Shown here in pieces: positions 11,263 through 22,361 of a DNA stretch of 64,000 nucleotides. The DNA comes from Thermoascus crustaceus (lineage: Eukaryota > Ascomycota > Eurotiomycetes > Eurotiales > Thermoascaceae). The first letter of the stretch is position 1; each line of letters starts with the position of its first letter. The DNA lies in assembly GCA_001599835.1 (NCBI GenBank), contig BCIC01000004.1, positions 1,787,814 through 1,851,813 of the forward strand, written 5' to 3'. The translations under genes and the position numbers were made by a program. Below the pieces are notes generated by a model. It saw nothing but the letters and a program-made list of their open reading frames with translations, was not told the origin of the DNA and did not search any database.

Positions 11263-11606
11263 ATAGTTGTTATTATAGTAGATAGTTTAGAGAAGTTAAA
11301 TATATTTATTTTATTTAGCAGCTAATACTTGTTTCTTGTCTTTTTCTAGTCTGCTTAAATATTTCTATTTTAGATAATTATCTTTTCTGTAGTAAATGCA
11401 CAGCTTCTGCTTATAATATTTTTTTTTCTACTCTTCTGTTTAGTTAAAGTTTAGTCTTTAAAACTTTCTATTTCTTTAATTTATATTATTTAGTTCTATA
11501 ATATCTTTTTTATTCTCTATATGCTAAAATATCTACTAGAAAGAGTTAAAGTGTTGTTATTTAGTCTATTATTTAAAGAGTTAGTTATTAATTTAAATAG
11601 CTAATG
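11263..11606. repeat. AT-rich spacer without recognisable features
   Basis: Only AT-rich decayed sequence lies between the truncated end of the preceding element and the TA flank of the next one. No gene was seen. Confidence 0.35.
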
Positions 11607-11608
11607 TA

Positions 11609-13448
11609 ATCAATCACCAAGCAAAACAGATCACCAAGTGAAACACCCACCAACACTGTTATTATTAGATATCTAATTATCTCACTACACCACCCCTAAA
11701 TTGAAGCTATTTACATGTAAAATAATTGCCTATTTACTAGGGCAGCTGACCCTAGTATAATCTTGAATATTGCAGTTGCTACACTGCAGTAATGCATATC
11801 TTCTAGGCTGCATATCAGCTTGATCAGCTGCCTCTATCTGCAATTCTGCAGCTTGCTGAGCAAGCTGCTGGCCTTCTTCAGCAGTTAAAATCCCCCTAGT
11901 AGCAATATAGGATCTAGCTATCTCTTACTTGTATTTTTAATATTGATTAGCTATATATAGCTGCTTAATTTTATGCTCTAAAAGCACTATATTATTTATC
12001 ACAATTTGGCAGCCCTTAATCACTTGATCAACTGCTTAACTAATTGGACTGGGAGGACTCTGTGTATGCTGCTGCCAAAGACACTTGATTAGCTCTGACT
12101 GCTTCTCAAGCTCCCTAGCATTCTTTGATGTCTCAGCAGTCCAGCTAGATAACTGATTGCTATAGGATATGCCTGGTGGTGTAGGTGTTTTTAATTGAAT
12201 ATAAAGCTGGTCAAGCACCTGCTCTAGCTTATATGGAATCAGGCCTGATACAGCAAATCCACTACATATATTAGATGCAGTCAGAGCTTACAGATATACT
12301 TGCTGATAGATAGTGATAAAATCCTTCTTATTAATATGATTGATGCTGTGCTGTATATAGATCTGGGTTTGCTGCCTATATACATGTTTTAATGGCCCAA
12401 AGCAGGCAACATTAAGTGGTTGTAATAGATGTGAAGAATGTGATGGTAAATATAGAGGAATGATCATATTCTTAATGCAGAATTGATCAAATTCAGCAGA
12501 TATATGGCTGCTATAGCCATTAAGAATTAGCAGATAATATCTGCCTGCTGTACAAGCTTTGGTATGCTTATCAAAGATATTTCTTAGCCAAAGCATCCCT
12601 AGCTTATTGATGGTCTATCCATTATTGCTAGTCCCAATTGCCCAGCCCTTTGATAGATCTGGATACCAATTAGATTGGTGATTCTTGCCAGCAAAGATGA
12701 TCATTAGGGGCAGGGCCCAGCCAGCTATATTAATTACCTTAATCACAGTTATCTATTCTTAATTCCCTGATTGTATTACTTTAGGCCAGCCTCTAGATTC
12801 AGAGCCAGTAACAATCTTTACTGTTGATATTATATCTATTAAAAAGTCAGTCTTATTAAAGTTGTAGATATCCTGTTTAGTAATACCATATTTTTATATA
12901 GCCTCCAGAATATGCTGAAATCACTCTTTAATAAGCTTTGGATCCTCATATAGAGCCTATTGATGATCATATCTGCAGCTATATTTGGATTTAAGCTTAT
13001 GATGGCAATTGATAAATCTTCAGACCCAATATTGGTCAATAGTAGCTGGTGCATTTAACTGGCTAGATAGTAATAGACTGACCATATCTTGTATAATAGT
13101 GATTTGTGGTGATAGTCTCTGTTAATTTATTGATAATATCCATTTGATAAATATAGATTCTTCAGTGATAGTAAGCTTTTTGCTGTTTGGTGTTGTATCT
13201 ATATATGCAGTACACCTGCATAGGCAGTGGTAGAGTGTTGAATATGGCATATTATATGCCTGTGCAGCAGCCTGTATGCTTTTAAATTAATTATTATTGA
13301 AAGCTTTAATTGCAAGTAAGATATGGCCCTCTTAATAAACTGCTGAATCTGCTGTTTTGTGTGGCATTTTGGTGGTTGAAGTTGATAAGTGCATTGTGTA
13401 GTTTGGTGGGGTGTTTCACTCAGTGATCTGTTTCACTTAGTGATTGAT
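11609..13448 (-). mobile_element. Full-length pogo-like transposon of a third terminal-repeat type
   Basis: The element is 1840 bp. Termini start ATCAATCACCAAGC and end CACTTAGTGATTGAT, each flanked by TA (11607-11608 and 13449-13450). Each terminal repeat holds two tandem 17-bp units of the type RATCACCAAGYRAAACA. The internal gene is very close to that of 1954-3796, yet the terminal repeats differ, so transposase and terminus sequence have diverged at different rates or been exchanged. Confidence 0.85.
11730..13394 (-). pseudogene. DDE_1 transposase pseudogene of element 11609-13448
   Basis: The gene starts at ATG 13394 (MHLSTSTTKMPHK) and reads through EGHILLAIKAF and KLTITEESIFIKWIL, then the DDE core (RYYLLILNGYSSHISAEF, about 12500-12545), LLQPLNVACFGPLK and LDQLYIQLKTPTPPG. 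It ends in a knuckle CSNCNIQDYTRVSC whose His is Tyr. Multiple stops and missense changes are of the C-to-T or G-to-A kind, including loss of the catalytic LDGH motif (now LNGY). It is not functional. Confidence 0.8.
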
Positions 13449-13621
13449 TATGTTATAAGTATTAGATTATTAAGATCTTTTAGTTTCTTAAAAATAAGAA
13501 GTTTATTCTTAATCTCTTTTTTTAACTTTTAATAATAGTATTTTATAAGTAAATATTCTGATTAATCTTTAAGAAGAGCTGCTAATTATTAAAACTTAGT
13601 AATATAGTTAGTAATAACATA

Positions 13622-15470
13622 ATCGGACACCGAGCGGGCCAGGACACCAAGCAGGCCATGTAACCAACCAACATGACATATTCATCAACTTCAACTACAA
13701 ATATGCCACCAAAACAAGCAAAACAAGCAGATTCAGCAGTTCAGCAAGAGGGCCATATCTTGCTTGCCATCAAAGCAATTCAATCAGGTCAAATAAAAAG
13801 CATTCAAGCAGCTGCAAAAGCATATAATGTGAAGCAATCTATATTGACCTACTGTGTATGTGGGTGTTCTGCATGCATTGATGCAGAGCCTAATAGTCAA
13901 AAGCTCACTGCAACTGAAGAATCTACACTTATAAAATGGATCTTATCCATGGACCAACAGGGCCTACCACCAAGAATCAGCACTGTACAAGATATGGCCA
14001 GTCTCCTACTATCAAGCCAATTGAAATCCCCAAGCCCTCTTAGTGAGAAATGGATGCAATGATTTGTCAACCACCACAATGAGCTCAAATCAAAATACAG
14101 CTGCAGATATGATCATCAACAGGCTCTATATGAGGATCCAAAGGTTATCAGGGAGTGGTTTTGGTGTGTTCTTGAGGTTGTACAGCAATATGGCATCACT
14201 GAACAGGATATCTACAACTTTGATGAGACTGGCTTTTCAATAGGATTGATAGCAACTGCAAAGATTGTTACTGGCTCTAAGATGAGGGGCCAGCCTAGAG
14301 CAATTCAACCAGGGAATCAAGAATGGGTGACTGTGATTGAAGGAGTCAATTCAGCTGACTAGGCCCTGCCCCCAATGATTATCTTTGCAGTCCAGAATCA
14401 CCAATCTAATTGGTATACAGAACTACCAAAGGGCTGGACAATTAGGACCAGTAAAAATGGCTGGACCACTGATGAGCTTGGGATGTGTTGGCTGAAGGAT
14501 GTTTTTAATAAACATACCAAAGCCTGTACAGCAGGGAGATATCACCTGCTAATTCTTGATGGCCATAGCAGCCATGCATCTGCTGAATTTGATCAATTCT
14601 GCACTGAGAATATGATCATTCCTCTATATCTTCCACCACATTCATCACATCTATTACAGCCGCTTGATATTGCCTGCTTTGGGCCATTGAAACGCGCATA
14701 TGGGCAGGAAACACAGATCTATATGCAGCATGGCATCAATCATATTGACAAGGAAGATTTCATTGTAATCTACCAGCAAGTGCGCCTGCATGCACTGACA
14801 GCATCTAATATATGTAGTGGATTTGCTGCAGGAGGCCTGGTTCCATATAAACCAGAGCAGGTGCTTGACCAGCTTCATATTCAGTTGAAAACACCTACTC
14901 CGCCAGGCACATCCCATAGCAATCAATCATCTAGCTGGACNGCTGAGACACCAAAGAATGCTAGGGAGCTGGAGAAGCAGGCAAAGCTTATTAAGAACCT
15001 CTGGCAACAGCNTANACACAGTCCTCCTAGCCCAATCAGTGAAGCAGTTGATCAAGTGGTCAAGGGCTGCCAAATTGCAATGAATAATGCAGTGCTTTTA
15101 GAGCATGAAATCAAGCAGCTATGTGCAGCAAATCAACATCAAAAATGCAAGTAAGAGATAACTAGATTCTATATTAGTACAGGGGGTATTTTGACTGCTA
15201 AAGAAGGTCAGTGGCTCACTCAGCAAGCTGCAGAGCTGCAAGCAGAGGGGGTAGTGGAAGATGATGAGTGGCCTAGGAAACATGCACCACTGTGGTGCAG
15301 CAACTGCAATATTCAAGGTTATACTAGGGTCAGCTGCCCAAACAGATAGGCAATTATTTTATGTGTATATAGCTTCAATTTAGGGGTGTTGTGGTGAGAT
15401 AACTAGATATTTAATATAATAGGTGTTGGTTGGTGGCCCACTTGGTGTCCTGGCCCGCTCGGTGTCCGAT
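13622..15470 (+). mobile_element. Best-preserved Fot1/pogo-like transposon (1.85 kb)
   Basis: The element is 1849 bp and is flanked by TA duplications at 13620-13621 and 15471-15472. Its inverted repeats match over more than 30 bp, beginning ATCGGACACCGAGCGGGCCA. Each consists of ATC and two tandem 17-bp units, 13625-13641 and 13642-13658 on the left. Size, TA target and gene content match the Fot1/pogo group of the Tc1/mariner superfamily. It contains three N positions (14941, 15012, 15015), the only ambiguous bases I saw, which suggests an assembly consensus over several near-identical genomic copies. Confidence 0.93.
13673..15349 (+). pseudogene. Nearly intact Fot1/pogo-like transposase with three RIP-type stops
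   Basis: The frame spans about 558 codons from MTYSSTSTTNMPPKQAKQAD. The N-terminal part holds a psq/CENP-B-type helix-turn-helix (EGHILLAIKAIQSGQ...IQAAAKAY) and a second DNA-binding segment (ATEESTLIKWILSMDQQGLPP). The DDE_1 core has YNFDETGF, LILDGHSSHASAEF and LLQPLDIACFGPLK with three candidate catalytic Asp residues. The C-terminus holds a CCHC knuckle (CSNCNIQGYTRVSC, His changed to Tyr). In-frame stops are TGA at about 14060 (CGA expected), TAG at about 14360 (TGG expected) and TAA at about 15151 (CAA expected), each explained by one C-to-T or G-to-A change. The longest open piece is 14375-15154. Confidence 0.9.
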
Positions 15471-15472
15471 TA

Positions 15473-15689
15473 CATTAGATATTTTCTGCTGAATAAATAT
15501 AATAATTCTAATAGTCTTTTTTATCTTATTCAGATCTTTAAAATTCTGCTTTATTCTAACTAGAAATATTTTAAAATTACTAAAATTTTTACTAATCTTA
15601 ATTTATTACTATTCTAATAACTTCTATATATAATTTTATAGATATAGTTTAAACTATTTTATTACTGTACTGTGTAGATAAATTACTGC
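15473..15689. repeat. AT-rich spacer
   Basis: Decayed AT-rich sequence with nothing recognisable follows the TA flank of the preceding transposon. Confidence 0.35.
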
Positions 15690-16640
15690 AAATATAATCT
15701 TTTATTCTTTATTAGTATAAAAGTTAAAAAATAAAGCTTTAATTATAAAATAAAAGTCCGCAGCTTCTTTTAATTATTATAGTAAAAATTAAGTTTTATA
15801 ATCTTAGTTTTTATCTAATATTATTATTATAGAGATTCTGAGCTGCTAGACTTAATATATAATTTATACTTACTTTAGCTTACTATTTTAGCAGATATGT
15901 CTGCTTTTAAAGCTAAATATTTCTATTAACTTAATTTCACAGTTTATTCTATAGATAGTTAATCTATTTTTAAAGAGTAGTATTCTTATTAGTTTGTTTC
16001 AGTAATTAGTTTTTTAGTTATTTTATTTAAGTTTACAGTTCTTTAAAAATTTAAATAATCTATTATAGAGTAATATTTTCTATCTCTACTAAAATAGATA
16101 TAGTATTAATATCTTTTTTAAACTTGTCTTCTGTAAGAAAGATAGTTAAAGTGTAATAGTAGATTTAAAACTTTTTAAATAAAAATTTATTAGATTTATC
16201 TTAAAAACAGAAAGTAAGAGAAAGAGATAAATAAATAAACTATTACTAATAATATTATTTATTATAATTACTATTTAAGTTAATTATAAAGTTTTAATCT
16301 TTATAGTTAAGAAGCATCATATATATATTCTAAGTTCTGCTTAGAAATATTTATCTGGTAGATTATAACTATAGATAAATTAAAGAATTCAGATAGATTA
16401 AAAATTTAGATAGATTAAAAAATTCAGATAGCTTAAAGAATTTAAATAGATTAAAGATCTAAATTTTTAATTTATTACTATATAATAGAATCTCTCTTTT
16501 ATCTATTCTGCTTATAGTTTTCAGGCTATACTGTAACAATTAGCTAGTAAGATTAAAGTATTAAAATTCTTAAATTTTTTAATATAATAGGTTTATCTTT
16601 TACATTATTTTTTAGCTATAGTAATAGTATTCTATTAAAA
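15690..16640. repeat. Unidentified repeat family, copy B
   Basis: This segment matches 5430-6480 in the same orientation through a series of shared blocks, for example 'agattctgagctgctagactt' against the decayed equivalent near 5675-5695, and 'agtttattctatag'. No coding frame was recovered in either strand. It is AT-shifted like the transposon relics. Confidence 0.45.
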
Positions 16641-16789
16641 ATTGTTTAAACTAATTTTTAGAAAGATAGCAGACTACTAAAACTTAGTAGTATAATTAAT
16701 AATAGATATTTTTTAATTAATAGTTATAATAGTTTAAATAGCCTTTTTAATTTTATATTTTTAAAGTTCTGTTTTGTTTTAGCTAAGAA

Positions 16790-17260
16790 TATACTAGAAC
16801 TATTAAAAGTTTTATTAGCTTTTAATTATTATTGTTTTAAAGATCTCTCTATACAGTTATAAAAATAAAGTTTAAACTATTTTACTTAATTTTCTAATTC
16901 TCTATAAAAACTTTTTAAGAGCTAAAAATAGTTCTAAGATTATAATATATATATTTAAAGTTTTTTTTTAGTTACTGTTGTAAAGATTAGATTTTACTAT
17001 TTTTTAAATTAGTTTTAGTAAAACTTTAAATAGCTAAATTTAATATATAAGTTGTACTTGTATTAGCTTATTATTTAAATAAGCAGACTTACTTTTAAAG
17101 CTAAGTATTTCTATTTTTAAAATTTTAAAGTATGTAAACTATATTTTATAAAGTAATTTCTTCTATCTCTACTATATTTACTACTTAAAGTTAAATTATA
17201 AGAATAAATTGTAGATAATTTAGTAGAGTTATCTGATATTTTCTTCTCAGATTTTTTAAA
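16790..17260. repeat. Unidentified repeat family, copy C (partial)
   Basis: This third, shorter copy shares the 'cagttataaaaataaag' block (near 16855) and 'aatttaatatataagtt' block with copies A and B. It corresponds only to their first half. No gene was seen. Confidence 0.4.
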
Positions 17261-18143
17261 GTCTAGCTTTTAAAAAATCTAGTTATATAATGTCTCTCTT
17301 TCTGACTTGCTTTTAGTATCTGTAGACTGCACTTTAATACTATAATAGTTAATATTATTATAATTAATTACTGCTATAGTATTATAATTTTAATATATAT
17401 AATAAACTAGTTATATATTATATATACAGTATTTACTTATTACTTAGTTTTTTAGCTAGTATTAACTTATCTACTTTATAATTTAATTTATTAAGTATAC
17501 TTTAACATCTATTTAGCTATTTTTACTATACAGCAATCTGTACTAGCTTTACTGAAAGTCTATAATCTATTATAGTGTTTAAGTACTCTCTAGTAGCTTT
17601 AAAATTATAGATATAAATTAATAATATAGCAAGACAGTAGATAGCAAGATATAGCACAGTACTGTCTTGACTGAATTATACTAACAATGCCTTTTTTTTG
17701 CACAGGAGCCTACCTCCATAATAACAGCAATGTACTTGGTAATATTACACTGTCTTGGCAGTAATTATAACTCTGTACTAGGTGTTTGTTTCTCCCCTTG
17801 ATTTCACCTGGGCTACTTAAATTACTACTACTGTGCAGCAATCCTGGTATATGGAAGCAGATATGCAACTCACTGTTTAATTACAGAAGCATCTGTGGGG
17901 AAAAACAGCATATCCTGAACTGCTGTCAACATAATAATCACTACTTGTCACTTTCCTTCAAATAACTACAATACACAAACTGTCCACAGGTGCAAAGCTA
18001 CCGCCTTTTATCCTCTACGTGGCCTCTTTTCTACGTCACCAAAAACAAAGTAAGCGGGCCACGCAATCGCATTTTGATATCACACCAAACAAGGTGCACG
18101 CACGATCTTTCCCTTTGTTACAACAGGACAGGATCTGGCAAAC
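17261..18143. other. Transition from AT-rich isochore to gene-bearing DNA
   Basis: Base composition changes from extreme AT to near balanced between about 17,640 and 18,000. I see no gene in this stretch. The last few hundred bases probably hold the promoter and 5' UTR of the small gene that starts at 18144. Confidence 0.5.
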
Positions 18144-18498
18144 ATGGTAATTGCCTGCTCGATACCTTGGAACTAGAGCTGAAGACTAATCCTCTCTTCT
18201 ACAGGCCCAAACTCCCCAACAGCGGAGGGCAAACGAGAAGTACGCGAGACAGGAAGCCGCGAAACGTGGAAAACACGAAAGTGCCGTCAAACAGAAACAG
18301 AAGCCAAAGTCTCCGGTGTCTACCGGATGGGTAGGTACGTACCAAAGGAAGAACTATAAACTATCCGGACCATGCTAAGAAAGCTCTCCAGTGGTCCTCG
18401 CATTTGTGATATGCGGAGGACTTGTCTTTGAACTACTGAGGGTCGTTCCTGAGCTATGGTCGGTCATTGCAGCATTGCTCGGTCGCTTGACAGGGTAG
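18144..18498 (+). CDS. RAMP4/SERP1 (Ysy6)-like small ER membrane protein
   Basis: This is a 79-residue protein in three exons: 18144-18146 (only the ATG), 18205-18334 and 18392-18498. Introns are 58 and 57 nt with GTAATT..CAG and GTACGT..CAG ends, and the exon sum (240 nt) is in frame. The N-terminal half is hydrophilic and basic (AQTPQQRRANEKYARQEAAK, then KPKSPVSTGW). A single C-terminal hydrophobic segment (VVVLAFVICGGLVFELL, about residues 45-61) fits a tail anchor. The QTPQQRRAN start and KSP-S-GW motif before the membrane segment are typical of the RAMP4/SERP1 family, which associates with ribosomes and the Sec61 translocon and is linked to ER stress. The short amphipathic end (VVPELWSVIAALLGRLTG) extends past the membrane segment. 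Confidence 0.82.
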
Positions 18499-19038
18499 AA
18501 TGGGTACCCGTTGTCAGTTGTTTCGTCTCAGGAGCTGCAACGAAGTCTGTCTGGGGAGGCAAGAAAGGTGAGCGACGACCAATAGCTAGGACTATTTGAT
18601 GTCCCTGTCTTCATCTATCTTCAAAGCATTTCAACTGCATAACTACCAAAGCCGTTTGTAATTTCTGGTTCGAAGCCATCGAATGGCATCTGCATAAACG
18701 GGGGGATTGGGAAGGTCTTTTTTTCCTTGACTACGAGCTCCATATCCTCTTTTCGGCTGTTCGCCCTGCCGCCGAGATATAATATTAGCAAGGCCCTGTT
18801 ACGATCGCCAAGTCTGTTAACCCCCCCCCCTTCCCCCAAGCAGAAACAGCAATGGCATAGTACTCAGACCTGGTGCAAGAATGTAATCCATAATACAATG
18901 AGATGTATCGAATAGACCGGTTTACTGTACATTACGTTTTACGGGTCGAGCAAATGTATACAAATTGCCATCCATTTGGCTGTTGAACAGTACGACAGTT
19001 TCGTCGAGTCAAAAACTCTGTACCCCGTGTCCATGTTA
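18499..19038. other. Intergenic region between convergent genes
   Basis: This is the 3' flanking region of the RAMP4-like gene (+) and the AP-3 delta gene (-). It contains a run of ten C at 18821-18830 followed by TT and five C. No further gene was supported. A GGTTCGAAGCC string near 18669 resembles a tRNA B-box but has no A-box or tRNA fold. Confidence 0.6.
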
Positions 19039-22000
19039 TCATTCAGCTTCTGTCTTTGACTTCTTCTTTCTCTTCTTCCCAACACGAGCCACCGTGTCGG
19101 GCTCCTCGCTTGGCTTAAGGCTACCAGGCGCCGTTGTCCCGTCGTACTTATCGTGTGACCCTTCATCAGCGTTTTGGGTGCTTCCTGTGGTTGACTTCTT
19201 TTTCTTCTTCTTCTTTTTCACGAGAGCTCCTTCTGTTGGTAAACCCTGGGCATGGATCCGTTCTGATGCTCTTTGCATTTCCAGTCGGAGTCTCTCCACG
19301 TCCTGCATTGCCCTGGCCATTTCTGCCTCCTCTTCTTCATTCCTCGTTATGTTCTCAGAGACTTTAGATGCCAACTGGTCATCCTCTTCAAGTGAAAGAT
19401 GTCCAAGGCCACTTGAGTCCACTTGCAGCAAGGATCGTTTGGTTTTATTGGTTTCATCAGTATCTCCGGACCGTGTGCCACCTATGGAACGCTCGTCGTG
19501 TCCAATCGTTTCATCGGCAATTATCTCAACCTTTGCGGGTCGCGATCGAGGTTTCTTTCGGCTTTGTCCTTCTGTAAGAAGGCCCCTGGAATGTTTGCCT
19601 TCATCCTCGATGGCCAGGTCGATAATAGGTATAGAATCGATATCCAAGTCCCCGCCGTTCGATGTATTGAGGATCTGATGAAAAGGAGTGGACCTGCCTG
19701 ACGATTCGTCCTCATTCCCGATGTAGAATGGGTCATCCCTGTTACGCTCTTTGCGTTCTGCTCGTCGCCTTGCTATTGTGCTGGGGTCATCCAGAGAGCC
19801 TCCTGAGAGGTCTTGATATGACGTCGTCTGTTGCATATCCGGTTTCATGGATTCATTATGCTCCCTTCCAACTGACGCAGTGTCTCGCACGTAATAGAAG
19901 TCCTGGATGTCCCGTTGATCTCGAAGCTCAGGCCAAGAGTTTTCAGAATCATGAAGAACAGCAGAGAGCTTATCGTTCAGCGCCCTGTCTAGATCAAGCT
20001 CTTCAGGCAGTGGCACCTTCTTTTGTGCACTAGCAGCGACTGGATTGAGCTCGAGACCGGAGAATAAGCCCGGGATTACAGACGAAAGGAGAATATGCGC
20101 CCCCTGAACCTGAGATGTGCCTGAATGTATAGCTTCTGCTGTTAGCCGCAGAAGTTCGAGGAATTCAACAGCTCGTTCCTGAACATCCAAGTCAGGATGG
20201 GTCGCCAGCGCCTCGAGGAAATTGGTGATGCGTGCGAGTAGAAGTAAAGTTTGACTTTGTCGTGAAGCATCCCACTGCTGGTTGTTGCACGTTAGAGATA
20301 CGAACACCTTAGGGATTGCCTGGAGATAAAGCGACAGTGTCCGCGCGGGCAACGACAGATTAGACAAGTCAACTAAGGAGTTCAGGGCACGATCTGGGAA
20401 CGCGAGATATTCAGCGTATTCCCCAACGACCCAGGCACATGGACCCAGAACGCCAATACTCGCAGCAGAGAAGGTGGAGAATAGAGTTGCTCTGTTGTCA
20501 ACAAGGACAAGTGATTCTGCCGCCCTGGTGGCATCCAACCTAACACTTTTCACTCGAACAGCGACATTGCGAATTTCTGAACCGATTCGTGAAGAAATAT
20601 CTTCTTTGAAATAGCACTTTAACTGTGGATATGTATGCTGTGCCGAATGGGAATGATGGATACCATCAGAAGGCGGAACGAGTCTCACCAGCTGTACCAA
20701 TACATCGACGTACCACTCGAAATCGATGATTTCCGAGTAGTTGTCGCGCGAGCAGATATCCAGAATTCGATGAAGGACTTCGTTCCGGTAGTCATTAGGT
20801 AAAGAGGGTAAACGATTTGCCTTCCGCTCACGCGGCTCCAGTTTCTCCCCGGGATCGTCACCCTCGATGTCAGCTGACGGTTTCAGTTCCATGATCGACG
20901 GGGGTTCAGTGTAAGAATCTTTCGTCGTCGCCGGGGAATTCTGTAGCTGTGCCACAAGGCGATTGACCACCAACTGCAACGTCTCACTTGTCACCATTCC
21001 CACTGCAAGCTCAAGCGCCTGTAGCCGAATGGAAATATCTGCATCATCCAAACAATCCATGATTACGTCTTGTTGCATTGATACGAGTTCAGGATATGAA
21101 ACAACGATCCTGTTGAATGCAAGAAGAGCAACGTATTTCACTGTTTGTGTTTTGTTACTAAAATCCATGAAGACGAATTCTTGGGTACTCACGGTTTGGG
21201 TCTGATTCCATGACTATCATTCCTCTGAGCTTTCCCACACATAGGCTGGCGATTTCGTCTCTCTCCCGGCCCCCTTCAGCACCATCCAAAATGCCTCCTT
21301 GGATGACACCATTGATGCATTCGTAAAGCAATGACATAGCTGTAGTTGTTTGGATTATGTTTGTCAATGGCCGGAGGAGCTTTCGAATCAAGCGAGGCTC
21401 GAGCGGAGTTAGGGTAGCAAACTGTGAATGATTAGAAAATCCAACTGCGGTGATAAATTGGGGAAATACCAACAAGCTTGATTATCTTTATAGCCATCCA
21501 ATTGTTTCCGCCATCCACAAGTAACTCGAAGAATCTTGGCGCAAGTGGGAGAAAGTCATGCGGTCTTCTCCAGCCAAGTTCACATACAACGTTGATAACC
21601 GCAGCGATGACACTGCTGTCTTCCTGATCATCCATCAAGCGATCTTTGATTTTCGGCCATGCCAGCCTAAGTGCTTCAGGATAGACTAAAGCAAGCCTGT
21701 AGAGACAAACAACCGCTTTCTTCCGGACAGCAGGATGTGAATGGGAGAGACGAGGGAGGATATCCGTCAGCAATGACAGAGCAAGTGAAGGCGTGATGAT
21801 ATGTGGGAGAGTAACAAGTGGCAGGGACATATTCGGTACAATAGGTGAGACAATGTCCTAATGCGTTGATGTCAGGTATAACAGAACAAGTGCAGAACCA
21901 TGGCCGATCCGACAAACCTTTTTCAGTAGATTCGTCGCCAACATCAGCACTTCAGTGTCCGGCCTGAAACTCTGTACTGCCCCAAGATAGCCGACTCTCT

Positions 22001-22361
22001 TTTGCAAGTACTTGGCAGACGACATAACTTCAAGCACATGGAACGATGCCCAAGACATGTCGTAGCCGAACATCTCGAGATATATGAGCTTCAATAGGGC
22101 AGTAGCCTTCTTGTCTTCTAGGTCTCAGCCGTGGGTCGGATAGTCGAAGAGAAAGGGTGAGATATGCGGGGGAGCGGCGAACCCATGTCTTGCGATTTGA
22201 TTTCGGCCTTGCATTCTTTAAGGCTGTTCTGAATGTATTCAACCTCATTGCCCTTGTGGTTTCGTAGACCTCTGATGAGGTCGTAGAGCGACTTCTCAAA
22301 CCTGGGAATAGAATTGGGTGTCAGCATCACCGAGGTACCGGCGGTAAGGAGCCACCTACAT
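19039..22361 (-). CDS. apl5: AP-3 adaptor complex subunit delta
   Basis: Six coding exons: 22360-22361 (only AT), 22183-22301, 21918-22114, 21474-21857, 21193-21421 and 19039-21140. They sum to 3033 nt, giving 1010 residues. The mature start reads MFEKSLYDLIRGLRNHKG, the conserved N-terminus of delta-adaptin. The first half is an adaptin trunk of HEAT/ARM repeats (LIYLEMFGYDMSWASFHVLE, RVGYLGAVQSF). The C-terminal half is a low-complexity acidic hinge ending in lysine-rich stretches (KKKKKKKK, KKRKKKSK). AP-3 makes clathrin-independent coats for Golgi-to-vacuole cargo transport. All introns are 52-68 nt. The first lies inside the start codon, with donor GTAGGT at 22359, branch-like GCTGAC and acceptor CAG at 22302. 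The next downstream in-frame ATG, inside that intron, would add a non-conserved MLTPNSIPR leader. Confidence 0.92.

Noticed and set aside
18665..18680. GGTTCGAAGCC as a tRNA B-box
   Set aside because: No A-box, anticodon arm or acceptor stem can be folded around it.
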